From NCBI GenBank assembly GCA_003116975.1, contig BGKB01000128.1, positions 126,840 through 190,839 on the forward strand: a stretch of DNA of 64,000 nucleotides. The letters run 5' to 3'. Under the pieces are notes generated by a model. The model had not been told where the DNA came from. It ran no database searches and saw only the letters and a list, made by a program, of their open reading frames with translations. This DNA is from Aurantiochytrium sp. KH105. Its lineage: Eukaryota > Sar > Bigyra > Thraustochytrida > Thraustochytriidae. The position numbers and the translations under genes are program-made. Below, one piece after another: positions 9,668 through 19,370 of this stretch (its first letter is position 1; every line of letters begins with the position of its first letter).

Positions 9668-11224
9668 TCATGACTCGCGGTCGATAAAGTCGAGCACGGC
9701 GGCGTCCAGATTGCCACGGTGCTCTTCGAGGTAGAGGAGGAGGAGGTCGTCCTGTGAGGCCACGGCGCCAAGGCGGCGCCCCTGAGCAGCCTGCAAGCGT
9801 CTTCGGAACTCAGAGAGCTTGTGGCCGTAGCGATCCCGGCGTTGAGCAGCCTCCTCATCCTCTCTCTCTGCAGCGTCCAAATATCCTTGTGCACTTGTTA
9901 ATCCGCCAGAGCGCTTCGAAGCCATGGTGGAGGCGGAAGAGATGGAACGGCGAAAGACGTCCTTGAAGGCAGCGAGCTTCGAGGCCTCGAGACGGTCCTC
10001 GCGGTCCTCGCGCCGCATCTTGCGAAGAAACAACACTACGCCAATAATGATAAGCAAGCCCAGCGACACCGAGACGCCAATGTAGATGCCATCCTTGTCG
10101 CTCGAGGAGCTTCCTGACGAGTCAATCGACGAAGCATCAAACGCATAATTCGCGGCAAAGTATTTCGACGATTGACACCCGGTCTCTACGGTGCAAAACT
10201 CCTCGTTTGAATACGTCGAGCAGGGCGCATTGTAGGCGAGGCCACAGGTGACCGCGTAGGGCTCGAGGTAGTCAGCCTGGTACAAAATGTTGCACGCGCC
10301 ATAAGGGCGCGAGTCGGAGCGAACATTGCGCGCCAAACGGACGTAGCCGTCTTCACCCCACGCGGGGCCCCAGGAATTTTTGGCAATATAATAGTCTACG
10401 CCGTCATCAGTCGTCCCGTAGCCAACAATGAGCAAGGCGTGGTCAACAACGTCATCCGAGTCGCACGCCTCGTCGTCCAGGACGCCACCCGTGTAAGTCA
10501 GAAAGGCATTGTTGTAGCCTGCCGAGGCCACGGATACTGGGCCAATTTGCAGCGCCTCCAACAGCGCGTCTTCTGTGCGAGGGCTCACAGACATGATGGA
10601 GGCGCTTTCGTTGAGTGCGAAGACGCCTTGCCGCGTGTACGTTTCTGAGCAAAAGTCATCGCTCTCTGCGGCATCGGCCCGGGAGCTCTGCCCGCTCGAA
10701 GACAATATGTAAGGAAACTCTTCCTCTGTGTAGAAGTTGCCGCTCCATCCTGCAATGGCCGTGAGCTGGTTTCCGCCCGAGCACGCCTGGTTGATGCTGT
10801 TTCGCGAGCAGTCCATGACCTGCTGCTCGGAGAGCGAGATGAGCGTGCCGTAGTCGAGGGCATACCTCGCCTCGATGAGGCCCGTCGTCACAAACGCCCA
10901 GCACGTGCCGCAGGACCCCTGATACTTGACGTCCGAAATCACGCCCTCGTCCCGCCAGTCGATCGCATCCGCGACCGAGCTCGTGGTCTTCGTCGAGGTC
11001 CCGGCCGCCGCGCTCGACTTGGCAGTCACGGACACAGGCACGTCTCGCGCGGCGAGCGCGCTCGCGTTGAGCGGCGTGAACCCGTGCCTGTGCGTCTCCG
11101 CGAAGGCCTCCCTGAACGACTCGTCCAGGAACGGGTTCGCCGCCGCCGCGCCGCCGCCGCCCAGCGCGCGCCGCCGCAGCCGCGCGGCCTCGGCCTCGCC
11201 CGGGGCATCCCCGCCGCGCCCCAT
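9668..11224 (-). CDS. Papain-family (C1A) cysteine protease with C-terminal membrane anchor and cytosolic tail
   Basis: A 518-residue protein. The C1A catalytic set is complete: Q102 and C108 in YQGSCGTCWAF, H262 in DHALLIVGYG and N283 in KNSWGPAWGEDGY, plus LSEQQVMDCS and a CSGGN motif. After the protease domain comes a Cys-containing linker, a Ser-rich stretch and one hydrophobic helix at about 380-400, then a basic stop-transfer (RKMRRED) and a tail of about 115 residues. The tail ends in an LYLEEHRGNLDAAVLDFID segment that resembles a UBA/CUE-like helix. That topology puts the protease in the lumen or outside and the tail in the cytosol. No signal peptide is visible after the ATG at 11224, so an upstream exon or different start may be missing. 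Activity is inferred from the intact residues. Confidence 0.88.
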   Translation of the reverse strand: MGRGGDAPGEAEAARLRRRALGGGGAAAANPFLDESFREAFAETHRHGFTPLNASALAARDVPVSVTAKSSAAAGTSTKTTSSVADAIDWRDEGVISDVKYQGSCGTCWAFVTTGLIEARYALDYGTLISLSEQQVMDCSRNSINQACSGGNQLTAIAGWSGNFYTEEEFPYILSSSGQSSRADAAESDDFCSETYTRQGVFALNESASIMSVSPRTEDALLEALQIGPVSVASAGYNNAFLTYTGGVLDDEACDSDDVVDHALLIVGYGTTDDGVDYYIAKNSWGPAWGEDGYVRLARNVRSDSRPYGACNILYQADYLEPYAVTCGLAYNAPCSTYSNEEFCTVETGCQSSKYFAANYAFDASSIDSSGSSSSDKDGIYIGVSVSLGLLIIIGVVLFLRKMRREDREDRLEASKLAAFKDVFRRSISSASTMASKRSGGLTSAQGYLDAAEREDEEAAQRRDRYGHKLSEFRRRLQAAQGRRLGAVASQDDLLLLYLEEHRGNLDAAVLDFIDRES

Positions 11225-11978
11225 CCTCCTCGCCGCCGCCCAGCGCGCGCCGGAGCGCCTCGCCTGCGCGCAGCCGCGCCCCGCGATCGCCGCCCGCGCG
11301 GGCGATGGCTCCAGCGATTGGGCGCCTGCTCGGCGATCGATCGATCGTGCTCGATCGCGATCGATCGATCGATCGATCGATCGATGATTGATCGATTGAT
11401 CGAGCGATTGATTGACCGAGCGACCGCCTGCCTGCCCGCTTCGCAAGTTGACTTGCCCCGGCTCGCCGACTGCGCTGCAAGTGGAGAACTCGACTTCCTC
11501 GCAGGCCGCTCAATGCGGTATACCACTATACTGCACTCGGGAGGCGAAATCGCCGACTCGAGGCGCCGCGCGTGCCGACGGGCAGGCAGGCCGTCACAGA
11601 GGCAGTCGCCGCGGCCGGCCGAGGCAGGCCCGCCACTTCCCCACCCGCACGCGCCGCCGCTCGCAGGTGCACCTGCGCCCCGGCTCCCGCCGCGCCGCGC
11701 CGCGCCGCGCCTCGCCTCGCGCGCAGCGGCAGCAGGCAGCAGGCAGGAGGGCAGGCAGGCTGCGCGTGTGCATTCCATTCCATTTCGATCCCACCCGCAC
11801 CGAGCGAGGGAGTCGGCCGGTGCACACCCCCGGAGGGGTCCTCGGGACCCGACCTGCGCACCCCGGTGTGCGCCCGGGGCAGGTCGGGTGGGCGCTGGGT
11901 GTCTGTCTGTCTGTTTGGCTGTCTCTGCGAGGCTAGTGCCGCCGGGCCGGCCTCGTCGCGCGAGCCCGAGCGCGGAGG
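11225..11978. promoter_or_regulatory. Divergent region between cysteine protease and XPG-like nuclease genes
   Basis: Both flanking genes start outward from this 754-bp stretch, so it must hold two promoters. It contains a GATC/GATT repeat tract and several GC-rich direct repeats. No specific site can be named. Confidence 0.45.
11333..11424. repeat. (GATC)n / (GATT)n microsatellite
   Basis: Runs of ATCG and GATTGATC units, seen directly, in the 5' leader of the cysteine protease gene. Confidence 0.92.
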
Positions 11979-13400
11979 ATGGGCGTGCGGGGCCTGGCGC
12001 GCCTGGCGAGGACCAGGTGCACGCCGACGCGGGTCGAGCTGGGGCCGGCGAACAAGCTTCTCATCGACGGGCCTGCGCTGACGTACCATCTTTTCCAGGA
12101 GACCCGGATCCCGTGGCACGCGGGGGGCGACCTGGCCAGCTTTGCGCGCGCCGTGCGCGGCTTTGCAAGCGATCTTTGCAGCTGCGGCGTTCGCCTCGAG
12201 ATCTTCTTTGATCTCGCAGAGGCCGTCGATGACGCAAAGATCCAATGCACGCTTCAACGTCGAGCTGGCGACGTTCGCGCGGTGAAAAAGGTCGTCAAGG
12301 CGCTCGCCAACGCAGAGTGCCCTCCGGGCTTTGTGCTTCCACTGCTTGCCTTCGACGTCGTGCGGACTGTTTTTAAAGACCTCGGCGTCCCCGTTACAGA
12401 GGCAAGCGCGTCGGCCCCTTTCGGATGCGAGGCCGATCCTTATATTGCGCGCGCAGCGGGCCTCGACCCCTCGGCCATTGTTCTCACCAATGACAGCGAC
12501 CTTCTGTGCTTTGCCCAGGTCTCCGCGGTCGCCTTTCTTGACTATCTCGAAGTTGTCGATGATTCCTTGACTGTAGTTCGCATCTTTCGGCCGCAACAGG
12601 TGGCTGCTGCTCTCGGCATTGCAGAGAAAGACTTGCCATCACTCGCTTGTCTCGTGGGCAACGATCACGGCGACCCAATGGAAATCGCGCTCTGGCATGA
12701 CAAGCTGAAATTGAATCGATCTGCGCTCAACTCGCAGCAGGTCATTCTTGCCGCTGCCGCGGCACTGCGCAAACAGGGCACGGCACTCGCTACGAAACTT
12801 GGGTCTTCATGGCAACAAGCCCATGCTCACACAGAGGCATGGTATGGCGAGGCTTCTCAAAACGCAAGTACGCTTAGCGTCTCTGTGGCCGACTGCTATT
12901 GGTGGCCACGACCTGTTGTGGAAGATTTCGGCAAGAGTGACTTTATTGCCGATATCTTGCGCCCTCTGCGCGAGGCGATTCTCGGCGACCAGCTTCGTTT
13001 GGAGCGAGGCCCACCACAGTTTACGCCCATCTTGCGGTGCTTCTCAGACTCAGAGAATAAGTTGCAAGAGCTTAGGTCTTGCGCAGAGCGCGTCAAGACT
13101 GGGATGAATACGGACGCAGTCATCGACATTGCCCAATTGTGCCTGCGCATGTCGTCGATTGAACCTTTTGATGATGCTGAGATTGCGCGTATCAAGACCG
13201 TCTGGTCGAAATCAAAAGAATCGCACAATGCCTCCGCGATGGTACCCGCGACTCAGAAAATACCGACACCTCGCTTGGCATCGACGGCAAGCCTTTTGCA
13301 AGGTGTTTTGCACACGGTCTTTTCGCTCTCCGGCTCTTCCGATACGAACAAAACCATACCGCTGTCCTACTTTTTCGACGCATCACATTTGATACCATAG
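11979..13400 (+). CDS. XPG/FEN superfamily nuclease, Asteroid (ASTE1)-like
   Basis: A 473-residue protein starting MGVRGLARL, the typical N-terminus of XPG/Asteroid nucleases. Acidic metal-binding positions are in place: D30 (LLIDGPA), D78 (IFFDLAEA), E151 and D153 (GCEADPYIARAA), D172 and D174 (LTNDSDLLCF), and D229 in LVGNDHGD. That last position corresponds to the GNDY motif of Asteroid proteins. The C-terminal half has no motif I recognise. The family comprises structure-specific 5' nucleases; animal ASTE1 has been tied to DNA double-strand-break end processing. Whether this protein acts on DNA or RNA cannot be told from the sequence. The gene is intronless and convergent with the TPR gene. 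Confidence 0.8.
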   Translation: MGVRGLARLARTRCTPTRVELGPANKLLIDGPALTYHLFQETRIPWHAGGDLASFARAVRGFASDLCSCGVRLEIFFDLAEAVDDAKIQCTLQRRAGDVRAVKKVVKALANAECPPGFVLPLLAFDVVRTVFKDLGVPVTEASASAPFGCEADPYIARAAGLDPSAIVLTNDSDLLCFAQVSAVAFLDYLEVVDDSLTVVRIFRPQQVAAALGIAEKDLPSLACLVGNDHGDPMEIALWHDKLKLNRSALNSQQVILAAAAALRKQGTALATKLGSSWQQAHAHTEAWYGEASQNASTLSVSVADCYWWPRPVVEDFGKSDFIADILRPLREAILGDQLRLERGPPQFTPILRCFSDSENKLQELRSCAERVKTGMNTDAVIDIAQLCLRMSSIEPFDDAEIARIKTVWSKSKESHNASAMVPATQKIPTPRLASTASLLQGVLHTVFSLSGSSDTNKTIPLSYFFDASHLIP

Positions 13401-13754
13401 ACAGAAGTGATGATCAAAATCCCTAATTTCGGAAAAAACAGAGTGAACTTTGTGAAGAAGAAGAGTATGGAAAGAAAGGCCAAGGAGAATGGATGTGTGT
13501 GACGAAAAAAATAGAAGAACTACAAATGTCTGCAAGCTTGGACACAGGAAAAACCAGACGATCAGATTCAATCGGCCAACAACGAAACGTTTGATGTTGT
13601 CGTAGCCAGAATCGGCAGGGTCATAACTCCAGTGGGGCTTCCGAACGCTTCAAAACAACAATGCTCAACTAAGCCAGGGCAAATGGAAGAGAACTTCGAA
13701 AAAAGAAAACCTCATGTTTTATGATTATAAAAAATGAGTTCGGTAGCAAAATGT
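13401..13754. other. Intergenic between convergent genes
   Basis: This AT-richer 354-bp stretch separates the 3' ends of the nuclease and TPR genes. It presumably holds both 3' UTRs. Nothing else recognised. Confidence 0.5.
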
Positions 13755-16700
13755 TCAATGCTGTAGGGTTGGAGCATCGGCCTCCTGGTGCTGACGCAAA
13801 TGCGCTAGGGCCAGAGCAGCAGCCTCGTTCTTCTGATCTAACTCGAGTGCACGACGAAAATGGATTGCGGCATTGTGCGTAGCTCCACGGCTATAAGCAA
13901 TCACACCCAGATTATTTTCAGCCCCCGACGCATGCGCAGGAAAAGACGTAGAGACAACCTCGTACAGGAGCACAGCCTCAGAAAATTGACTCGTCCGAAA
14001 GTACGCATTCGCGAGATCCATGAGCACTCGCGCATCGCGTACCTTGGCCGCCAACACCCGCTTCGTAGGCAAAGCGTCTACAGCACTCAACACAGAATTG
14101 TTCAGGTGTAAAAAGAGTGCTTTGCGGTACACACGCACAGCTTCTTCGTGCTGGCCCGACTCGGCAACAATATCTCCCATAAGTCGCACGGCCTCAAAAT
14201 TCATCGGAAAGTCGCGCAAAATACGCACTGCGAGGCCAACGCGGCTCGTTCTGCGATATAAGCGAGCTAATTGACACGCAAGTACGGGGCGTAGGTCACC
14301 CGCAACCTCATCCTCGTTCTCGCTGTCCGTCGAAAGCTCTTGCAGACCCTCGGGGCCATCATCGCGCGTCAGGTGGTCTTCATGGCTTCCTCGCCGCTCC
14401 TCGAGCGCCTTGAGCGCCGTACGCGCATGGAGAAGCGCTGTGTCGATTCGCCCAATCTCCTCGTTCGCAAACGCTAGATTAACTCGAGCGCTCTCTTTGC
14501 ACACATTCGTGTCCTTGGCTCGCTCATCGCAAAGAACGAGAACACGGTCCAAGATCTCTATCGCACGCTCGTACTCGCCTTGCTTTATGAAAACAGCGCC
14601 CAAGTTGTTCGCTGCCCCAATATGCCTCGCCAACAAAGGATGCTCGAGGTACCGTACAGCTTCATCAAAGTGGCCCAGATGAAATTTTAGGCTGCCCAAG
14701 GCGTAGAGACTGCGACCCAAGTGCTTGTTGTTGAGGTACATCTTGGACACCACGAGGTCCAGGAGTGCAGCGGCTGGCTCGCCTTGTTTCTGAAGCTGAA
14801 GCCTTTCTGCATACTCGAGGAATCCGTCAGGAGCGCAATACAGCGTTTCCGGGTTGTGTCGGGCGCTTGAAGACCCATCCTTTCCCAGACTTGCGTGCAA
14901 GGCTGCAGCCGCCTGCGCCAAAACGGCAAAGCTTTCCTCTTGGGTCCCGCTCATATTACCTTCAAGGCGGAGCAATGCAAGTCCGCGCATCGCGAGTTCA
15001 CATGGGCTTGAAGAGCTGGCGTCTCGAAGGACCTGGACGGCTTCCCGCGGTTGTCCGGCCTCAAGGAGGAGAAAGGCGCGACCCGACGTTTGCCCAGCGC
15101 TCGTGAAATGTGCAAGAGACACAGCGCGCGCATGGCGGGCCACCGCGTCCGTGACAAGAGCACTGGCGTCGTGGCAGGCCCACGCGGAAAGAATATGCAT
15201 TTCCTTGACGAGACGGTCCTCTTTCGGAAGGGCCGAGAGAGCCCACCATGCGTGCATCGCTGCCGCCATGGGTCGGGAACGGCCAAAGAAATGCCGTGCG
15301 AGATGCGCGTGAATCAATGTCGAGACAGATGACATGAGCGGAGCTTGATCCAAATCACGACCCACGGAGAGGCGCTCCGCAATGAGCAGATGCGCGGCAA
15401 ATGCTTCCATTTCAGCATCGGCACTCGCCAGCGCTGCAGTGAACTCGTTGCCCAACACGGATTCGAGGCGTTCTGCAGTTGCATCAGATAATGACCTCAT
15501 TTCCTCTCGCGTTCCCGCTTCTTCAAGGGCAGCCTCGTGCACGGCAAGAGCAACGGCGCTTGAATTCTCGCTGTATGATTTTGCAAGCGAAGTGGCGGCC
15601 AATGCTGCTCGGGCAGGCGGACTGGCGTGGCGAAGCGCGTCCACGAGAGCATAGGCGCGTTCACCTGCCGTGGGCAGCGCAATAATCGCGTCAATCGCAC
15701 GTGGAAGGTCCTCGGGAAAAGTCGCGAGCTGGCTTGCATACGCCGAAGCGGCGCGCGCTCTTGAGCGTGCAGCGACAATTTTGGCGACGCGGGCTCGTTG
15801 CGATGGCGCGCTGCGCACGGCATTCAACGCCTCGTCCAAAAGGCCCCAGGACTCGAGGTCATCGGTGGCGTTGGTGAGCCGCACGGCTTCTTCTATTTGT
15901 CCGGCTGCGCGAAGAGTTCGCAACAAGTGGGTGTCGGCCAGCAACGAGCCCCTGCTGGACGCTCGAGCAAACCAGAGTGCAGGGCCCGACTGGCCATCAG
16001 CCGCATAAACATAACTGAGCTCGCGAAGTGCTGGCGTGCCCGCGCCAACGTCAATAGCGTCCACAAGAAGGTCCGAGGCGTCTTGTGGCCGTCCAAGACG
16101 CCGTAAGACGCTTCCAAGCTCCAACAGGGTCCGCGCATGCATGGCGTCGACAGTCTCAAAGGCCCAGCTCCACGGGAACATTTGCGCAGAGCTTGAGGGA
16201 GGAATTGTTGCTGTTGCCTCATTTTTTGGCGTGGATGAGGCGCCATTGCTTAGGTGGTGAGCTCGCGACGTGAACACGAGAACTCGCGTGAGATACGTAG
16301 CTGTGAGCTCGAGATCCCTGGGCTCGCGCTCGTCATAGAGACGGGCCAAACGGTAATGCGCATCAGCAGCTGCGCGCGTCGAATTGTCTTGCATGCTTGC
16401 AATGGCCTCGAGAAAAGCATCACGAACTTGCTCAATGCTAGCCTCGGACCGGCTGGCAAGCTCCACCCCGAGAGCGTGGAATGCAGCGGGCTCCTCTGGA
16501 TGCGCACGCGTCGCATCTTGGAGCATTTCGAGCCTTTTGGCCTTGCCAACAGCGTGAGCAGTCCAGAGCATTGCGCTAAGATGCGCGGGGCCATTAGGAT
16601 TCAAGAGTGTCATGGCTCTACTAAGGTGATGCAACGCCATGTGACGGTCGCCCATACTGAGCAGAACGACGCCGAGTTCGAGCTCAGCGCGCGGGGCGAG

Positions 16701-19370
16701 TGGGGAGGCCTCGTGCGCAATAACGTGCTCGAAGCAGTCTGCCGCCGCATCGAGGTCCCGATGCGCTGCGAACAAGAGACCCAGGCTCATCAACCCGCCA
16801 ACATCGCGCGAGAGCGGGACACCTTCCCGAGCAGCCTTGGCGACGCGCGAATCCGTCAGCGAGAGGGCCACCGTCTGATTGTTCCTTGCAGCCTTGGAAG
16901 ATGCGCGGGCCCGATCCTGCACCGCGCGCGAACCTGTATGCAACGCGTCATCGTTGACAACCAGGCCCGGGGCGCGCAAGGGCAAACCGACGAGAGCCTC
17001 GGACCACTGCGAGAGCCGTGTCGCCTCGAGCTCGTGCTCTTTGGCGAGCGCCGGCTTACCCTGAGCAGCAAGAAGGAGGGCTAAACTCCGGTGCACAATC
17101 GAATTCTTCGAATCAATCGAGTTTGCTTCTTGCAAGAGCTCAAGAGAGCGCGAAGGGGCCCCGCGCCTCATTTCGACCGTGGCCAGATCCACGCGAGCCT
17201 CCATTGCGACGAGTTTGAGTTCTTCGGTGTCGCCAGAGGACGCTGACTGTGCGAGTTCGATGGCGGAGTCGAGGCTGTCTTTGGCCTGCTCGAGATGGCC
17301 AAGGTGTGCCTGCGCGCGACCGATGAGCAGATGCGTCTCAGCATGCGCGGGGTGAATACGATGCGCAGCAGCCGCGATTTCCAAGGCGCGGTGCGCACGA
17401 CCATGGTCCATATGAAGTCTAGCGAGGGCCAGCATGCAGTCCATGCATGTAGGATCGGCGTGAAGGGCGCGCTGCCAAGCGACCAATGCAACCGTTTCGT
17501 CCTCAGCGTTGTGCGCCAGCATGATGAGAGGCGTTGTCTCCCGTGGCCAGAGCGTTGCCGCGGCTTGCAAAACTGCGCGCGCTTCTTCTTGTCTGCTGGA
17601 CGCAAGGACCAGGACGCGCGCCGCCTCGACATGAGTCTCGACACTGCCAAGATTATTTTCATACTGGCCCTGAAAAGCGGTCCAATAATAATCGGCTGCT
17701 TGGGGCGCCTTGCCTTGGGCCACGAGAGATCGAGCCAGACCAAGGTTGGCTTCCGTGTCGTCGTTGGCGAGTTCAAGTGCGGCCTGGAAATGATTTGCAG
17801 CCTCGGCGTACTTGCCCGCACCCAAGGCCGTATGGCCTCGACCCAAGAGACCACGGAGCTGGATGACGTTGGCAATTCCGTCGGAAGAGAGATGCTGCGC
17901 GAGCTCTTCTGCACGAACAAAAGCTGCTTCAGCACTATCAAATTTGTGCTGCGCTAGAATGACCTCGGCGTGCAAAAGGTAGGCGTCAGCTTGCTCAAAG
18001 GATGCCTTTTCGTTTTCCTTGCTGAACTTGTCTGCTTCGAGGAGCTCGCGTTGCGCAATGGCTTCGGCCTCGCGGGCTCGACCTCGCTCGAGATACAATC
18101 TCGCGAGAAGAGGCTGCGCGTTGCGCGTCACGCTGGGATTCTCAAGCACCTTGATGGCGTCATCGAGACGATTTCCTTTGACAAGTGCCTGCGCGAGTTC
18201 CACTCTCGAGCGATCGTGTGCGCGAGATCGAGGAGACATGGGCGAGTTGATTTGCGCGTCGGCGTCAAAAACGTTGGCATTCGCGTCAACGCCAGCGTCG
18301 CCTTGCTGTACCTCGGCACCTTCGATGAGCCAAACGGCCTGCTGAAGGTGGGAAATGGCGCGGCGCAAAAGGTTGTCGGATTCAAGCTTTGCCGCGGCCT
18401 GCGAAGCCGCGTGTGGGGTGGCGTGGATCTCCATGAACTCGTTGCGGAGAATGCGACTCCGCGCACGTAGCACCCGCGCAAGCCCGAGATGGGCATCGGC
18501 TGCACTGGGCCACCTTTTCACGGCACGGGAGAGAATGCGGGCAGCCTCGTCCCATTCTTGCCTCTCTGCAAGAAGGGCCCCAACCCGAATGAGGACGTGG
18601 GCATCACTGCAACCCGCCGCCACGGCACGCTGAAGATGATCGAGAACACGCTGCGACAGCGCGCCATCCGAGTCCGTGGAGACTGGCTCGACGCTGGAAA
18701 GCGCAAAGCTCTCTGACTTGACGACGAAGCGACGAAGGAGCGAGGCAGTCTCGTCGATCTCTGCTTTTTCAGAGTCTTTCGATGTGGCGCCGGCTCGTTT
18801 CCGGAGAGCAAGAAGGGCGTCGGCGCTCAGCCCGAGGCCTTTGTTCGCCTGCAGCGACAACGGTGCGTCTTGCAGAACACGCGCGAAGAGTTGAAAGGCC
18901 TCGCGCGCTAGGCCGCGTTCATAAGCGAGTCTTCCGGCGGCAGCGCCAAGAAATTCGCGTAGGTTCGTCTCTGCCCATGGTGGTGCACGCCAGAGGCTTT
19001 CCTCATATAGCTCTGTCAATGCGTTCTGTGCGCGTGCCTTGTCACCAAGGTGCATGAGCGCCTCGGCGCGTAGGCAAGCGGCTAGCTTGGCACCGGTGGA
19101 TGTTTGGAGCTCGGGAACCGAAGCTGCTAGAGATTCAATGTGTTGTGCTCCGCGGAGTGCTTCAGACCACGCGCCTTGTGCAGCGGCTCGCACGGCGCGT
19201 TGGAGCTCCTCGTTCGCCCTGTGGGCCAGTTCTACCTGTGCAGTCGCGGCCTCGAGGTCCTCCAAGGTCCCCAGGTCGTCCTGCGCGTTGGATATTGCCC
19301 GACCATCTCTGTGCACAGCGCCTGCGTTTTCCTGCTCGACCGTGGCCCCGGCCTCGCCCTCCGAGGCCAT
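13755..19370 (-). CDS. Giant tetratricopeptide-repeat (TPR) protein
   Basis: A 1,871-residue all-helical repeat protein. TPR units occur throughout, for example AEANLGLARSLVAQGKAPQA, PTCMDCMLALARLHMDHGRA, AHAETHLLIGRAQAHLGHLE and AAIHFRRALELDQKNEAAA near the end. No catalytic domain or membrane helix is evident. It may be a scaffold; I cannot identify the complex. The first in-frame ATG is at 19370 (MASEGEAG). The open frame continues upstream through an Ala-coding GCC tract to a GTG and contains an undetermined base at 19555. A sequencing error there could hide a longer N-terminus. Many long frames on the plus strand across this gene are codon shadows. Confidence 0.88.
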   Translation of the reverse strand: MASEGEAGATVEQENAGAVHRDGRAISNAQDDLGTLEDLEAATAQVELAHRANEELQRAVRAAAQGAWSEALRGAQHIESLAASVPELQTSTGAKLAACLRAEALMHLGDKARAQNALTELYEESLWRAPPWAETNLREFLGAAAGRLAYERGLAREAFQLFARVLQDAPLSLQANKGLGLSADALLALRKRAGATSKDSEKAEIDETASLLRRFVVKSESFALSSVEPVSTDSDGALSQRVLDHLQRAVAAGCSDAHVLIRVGALLAERQEWDEAARILSRAVKRWPSAADAHLGLARVLRARSRILRNEFMEIHATPHAASQAAAKLESDNLLRRAISHLQQAVWLIEGAEVQQGDAGVDANANVFDADAQINSPMSPRSRAHDRSRVELAQALVKGNRLDDAIKVLENPSVTRNAQPLLARLYLERGRAREAEAIAQRELLEADKFSKENEKASFEQADAYLLHAEVILAQHKFDSAEAAFVRAEELAQHLSSDGIANVIQLRGLLGRGHTALGAGKYAEAANHFQAALELANDDTEANLGLARSLVAQGKAPQAADYYWTAFQGQYENNLGSVETHVEAARVLVLASSRQEEARAVLQAAATLWPRETTPLIMLAHNAEDETVALVAWQRALHADPTCMDCMLALARLHMDHGRAHRALEIAAAAHRIHPAHAETHLLIGRAQAHLGHLEQAKDSLDSAIELAQSASSGDTEELKLVAMEARVDLATVEMRRGAPSRSLELLQEANSIDSKNSIVHRSLALLLAAQGKPALAKEHELEATRLSQWSEALVGLPLRAPGLVVNDDALHTGSRAVQDRARASSKAARNNQTVALSLTDSRVAKAAREGVPLSRDVGGLMSLGLLFAAHRDLDAAADCFEHVIAHEASPLAPRAELELGVVLLSMGDRHMALHHLSRAMTLLNPNGPAHLSAMLWTAHAVGKAKRLEMLQDATRAHPEEPAAFHALGVELASRSEASIEQVRDAFLEAIASMQDNSTRAAADAHYRLARLYDEREPRDLELTATYLTRVLVFTSRAHHLSNGASSTPKNEATATIPPSSSAQMFPWSWAFETVDAMHARTLLELGSVLRRLGRPQDASDLLVDAIDVGAGTPALRELSYVYAADGQSGPALWFARASSRGSLLADTHLLRTLRAAGQIEEAVRLTNATDDLESWGLLDEALNAVRSAPSQRARVAKIVAARSRARAASAYASQLATFPEDLPRAIDAIIALPTAGERAYALVDALRHASPPARAALAATSLAKSYSENSSAVALAVHEAALEEAGTREEMRSLSDATAERLESVLGNEFTAALASADAEMEAFAAHLLIAERLSVGRDLDQAPLMSSVSTLIHAHLARHFFGRSRPMAAAMHAWWALSALPKEDRLVKEMHILSAWACHDASALVTDAVARHARAVSLAHFTSAGQTSGRAFLLLEAGQPREAVQVLRDASSSSPCELAMRGLALLRLEGNMSGTQEESFAVLAQAAAALHASLGKDGSSSARHNPETLYCAPDGFLEYAERLQLQKQGEPAAALLDLVVSKMYLNNKHLGRSLYALGSLKFHLGHFDEAVRYLEHPLLARHIGAANNLGAVFIKQGEYERAIEILDRVLVLCDERAKDTNVCKESARVNLAFANEEIGRIDTALLHARTALKALEERRGSHEDHLTRDDGPEGLQELSTDSENEDEVAGDLRPVLACQLARLYRRTSRVGLAVRILRDFPMNFEAVRLMGDIVAESGQHEEAVRVYRKALFLHLNNSVLSAVDALPTKRVLAAKVRDARVLMDLANAYFRTSQFSEAVLLYEVVSTSFPAHASGAENNLGVIAYSRGATHNAAIHFRRALELDQKNEAAALALAHLRQHQEADAPTLQH

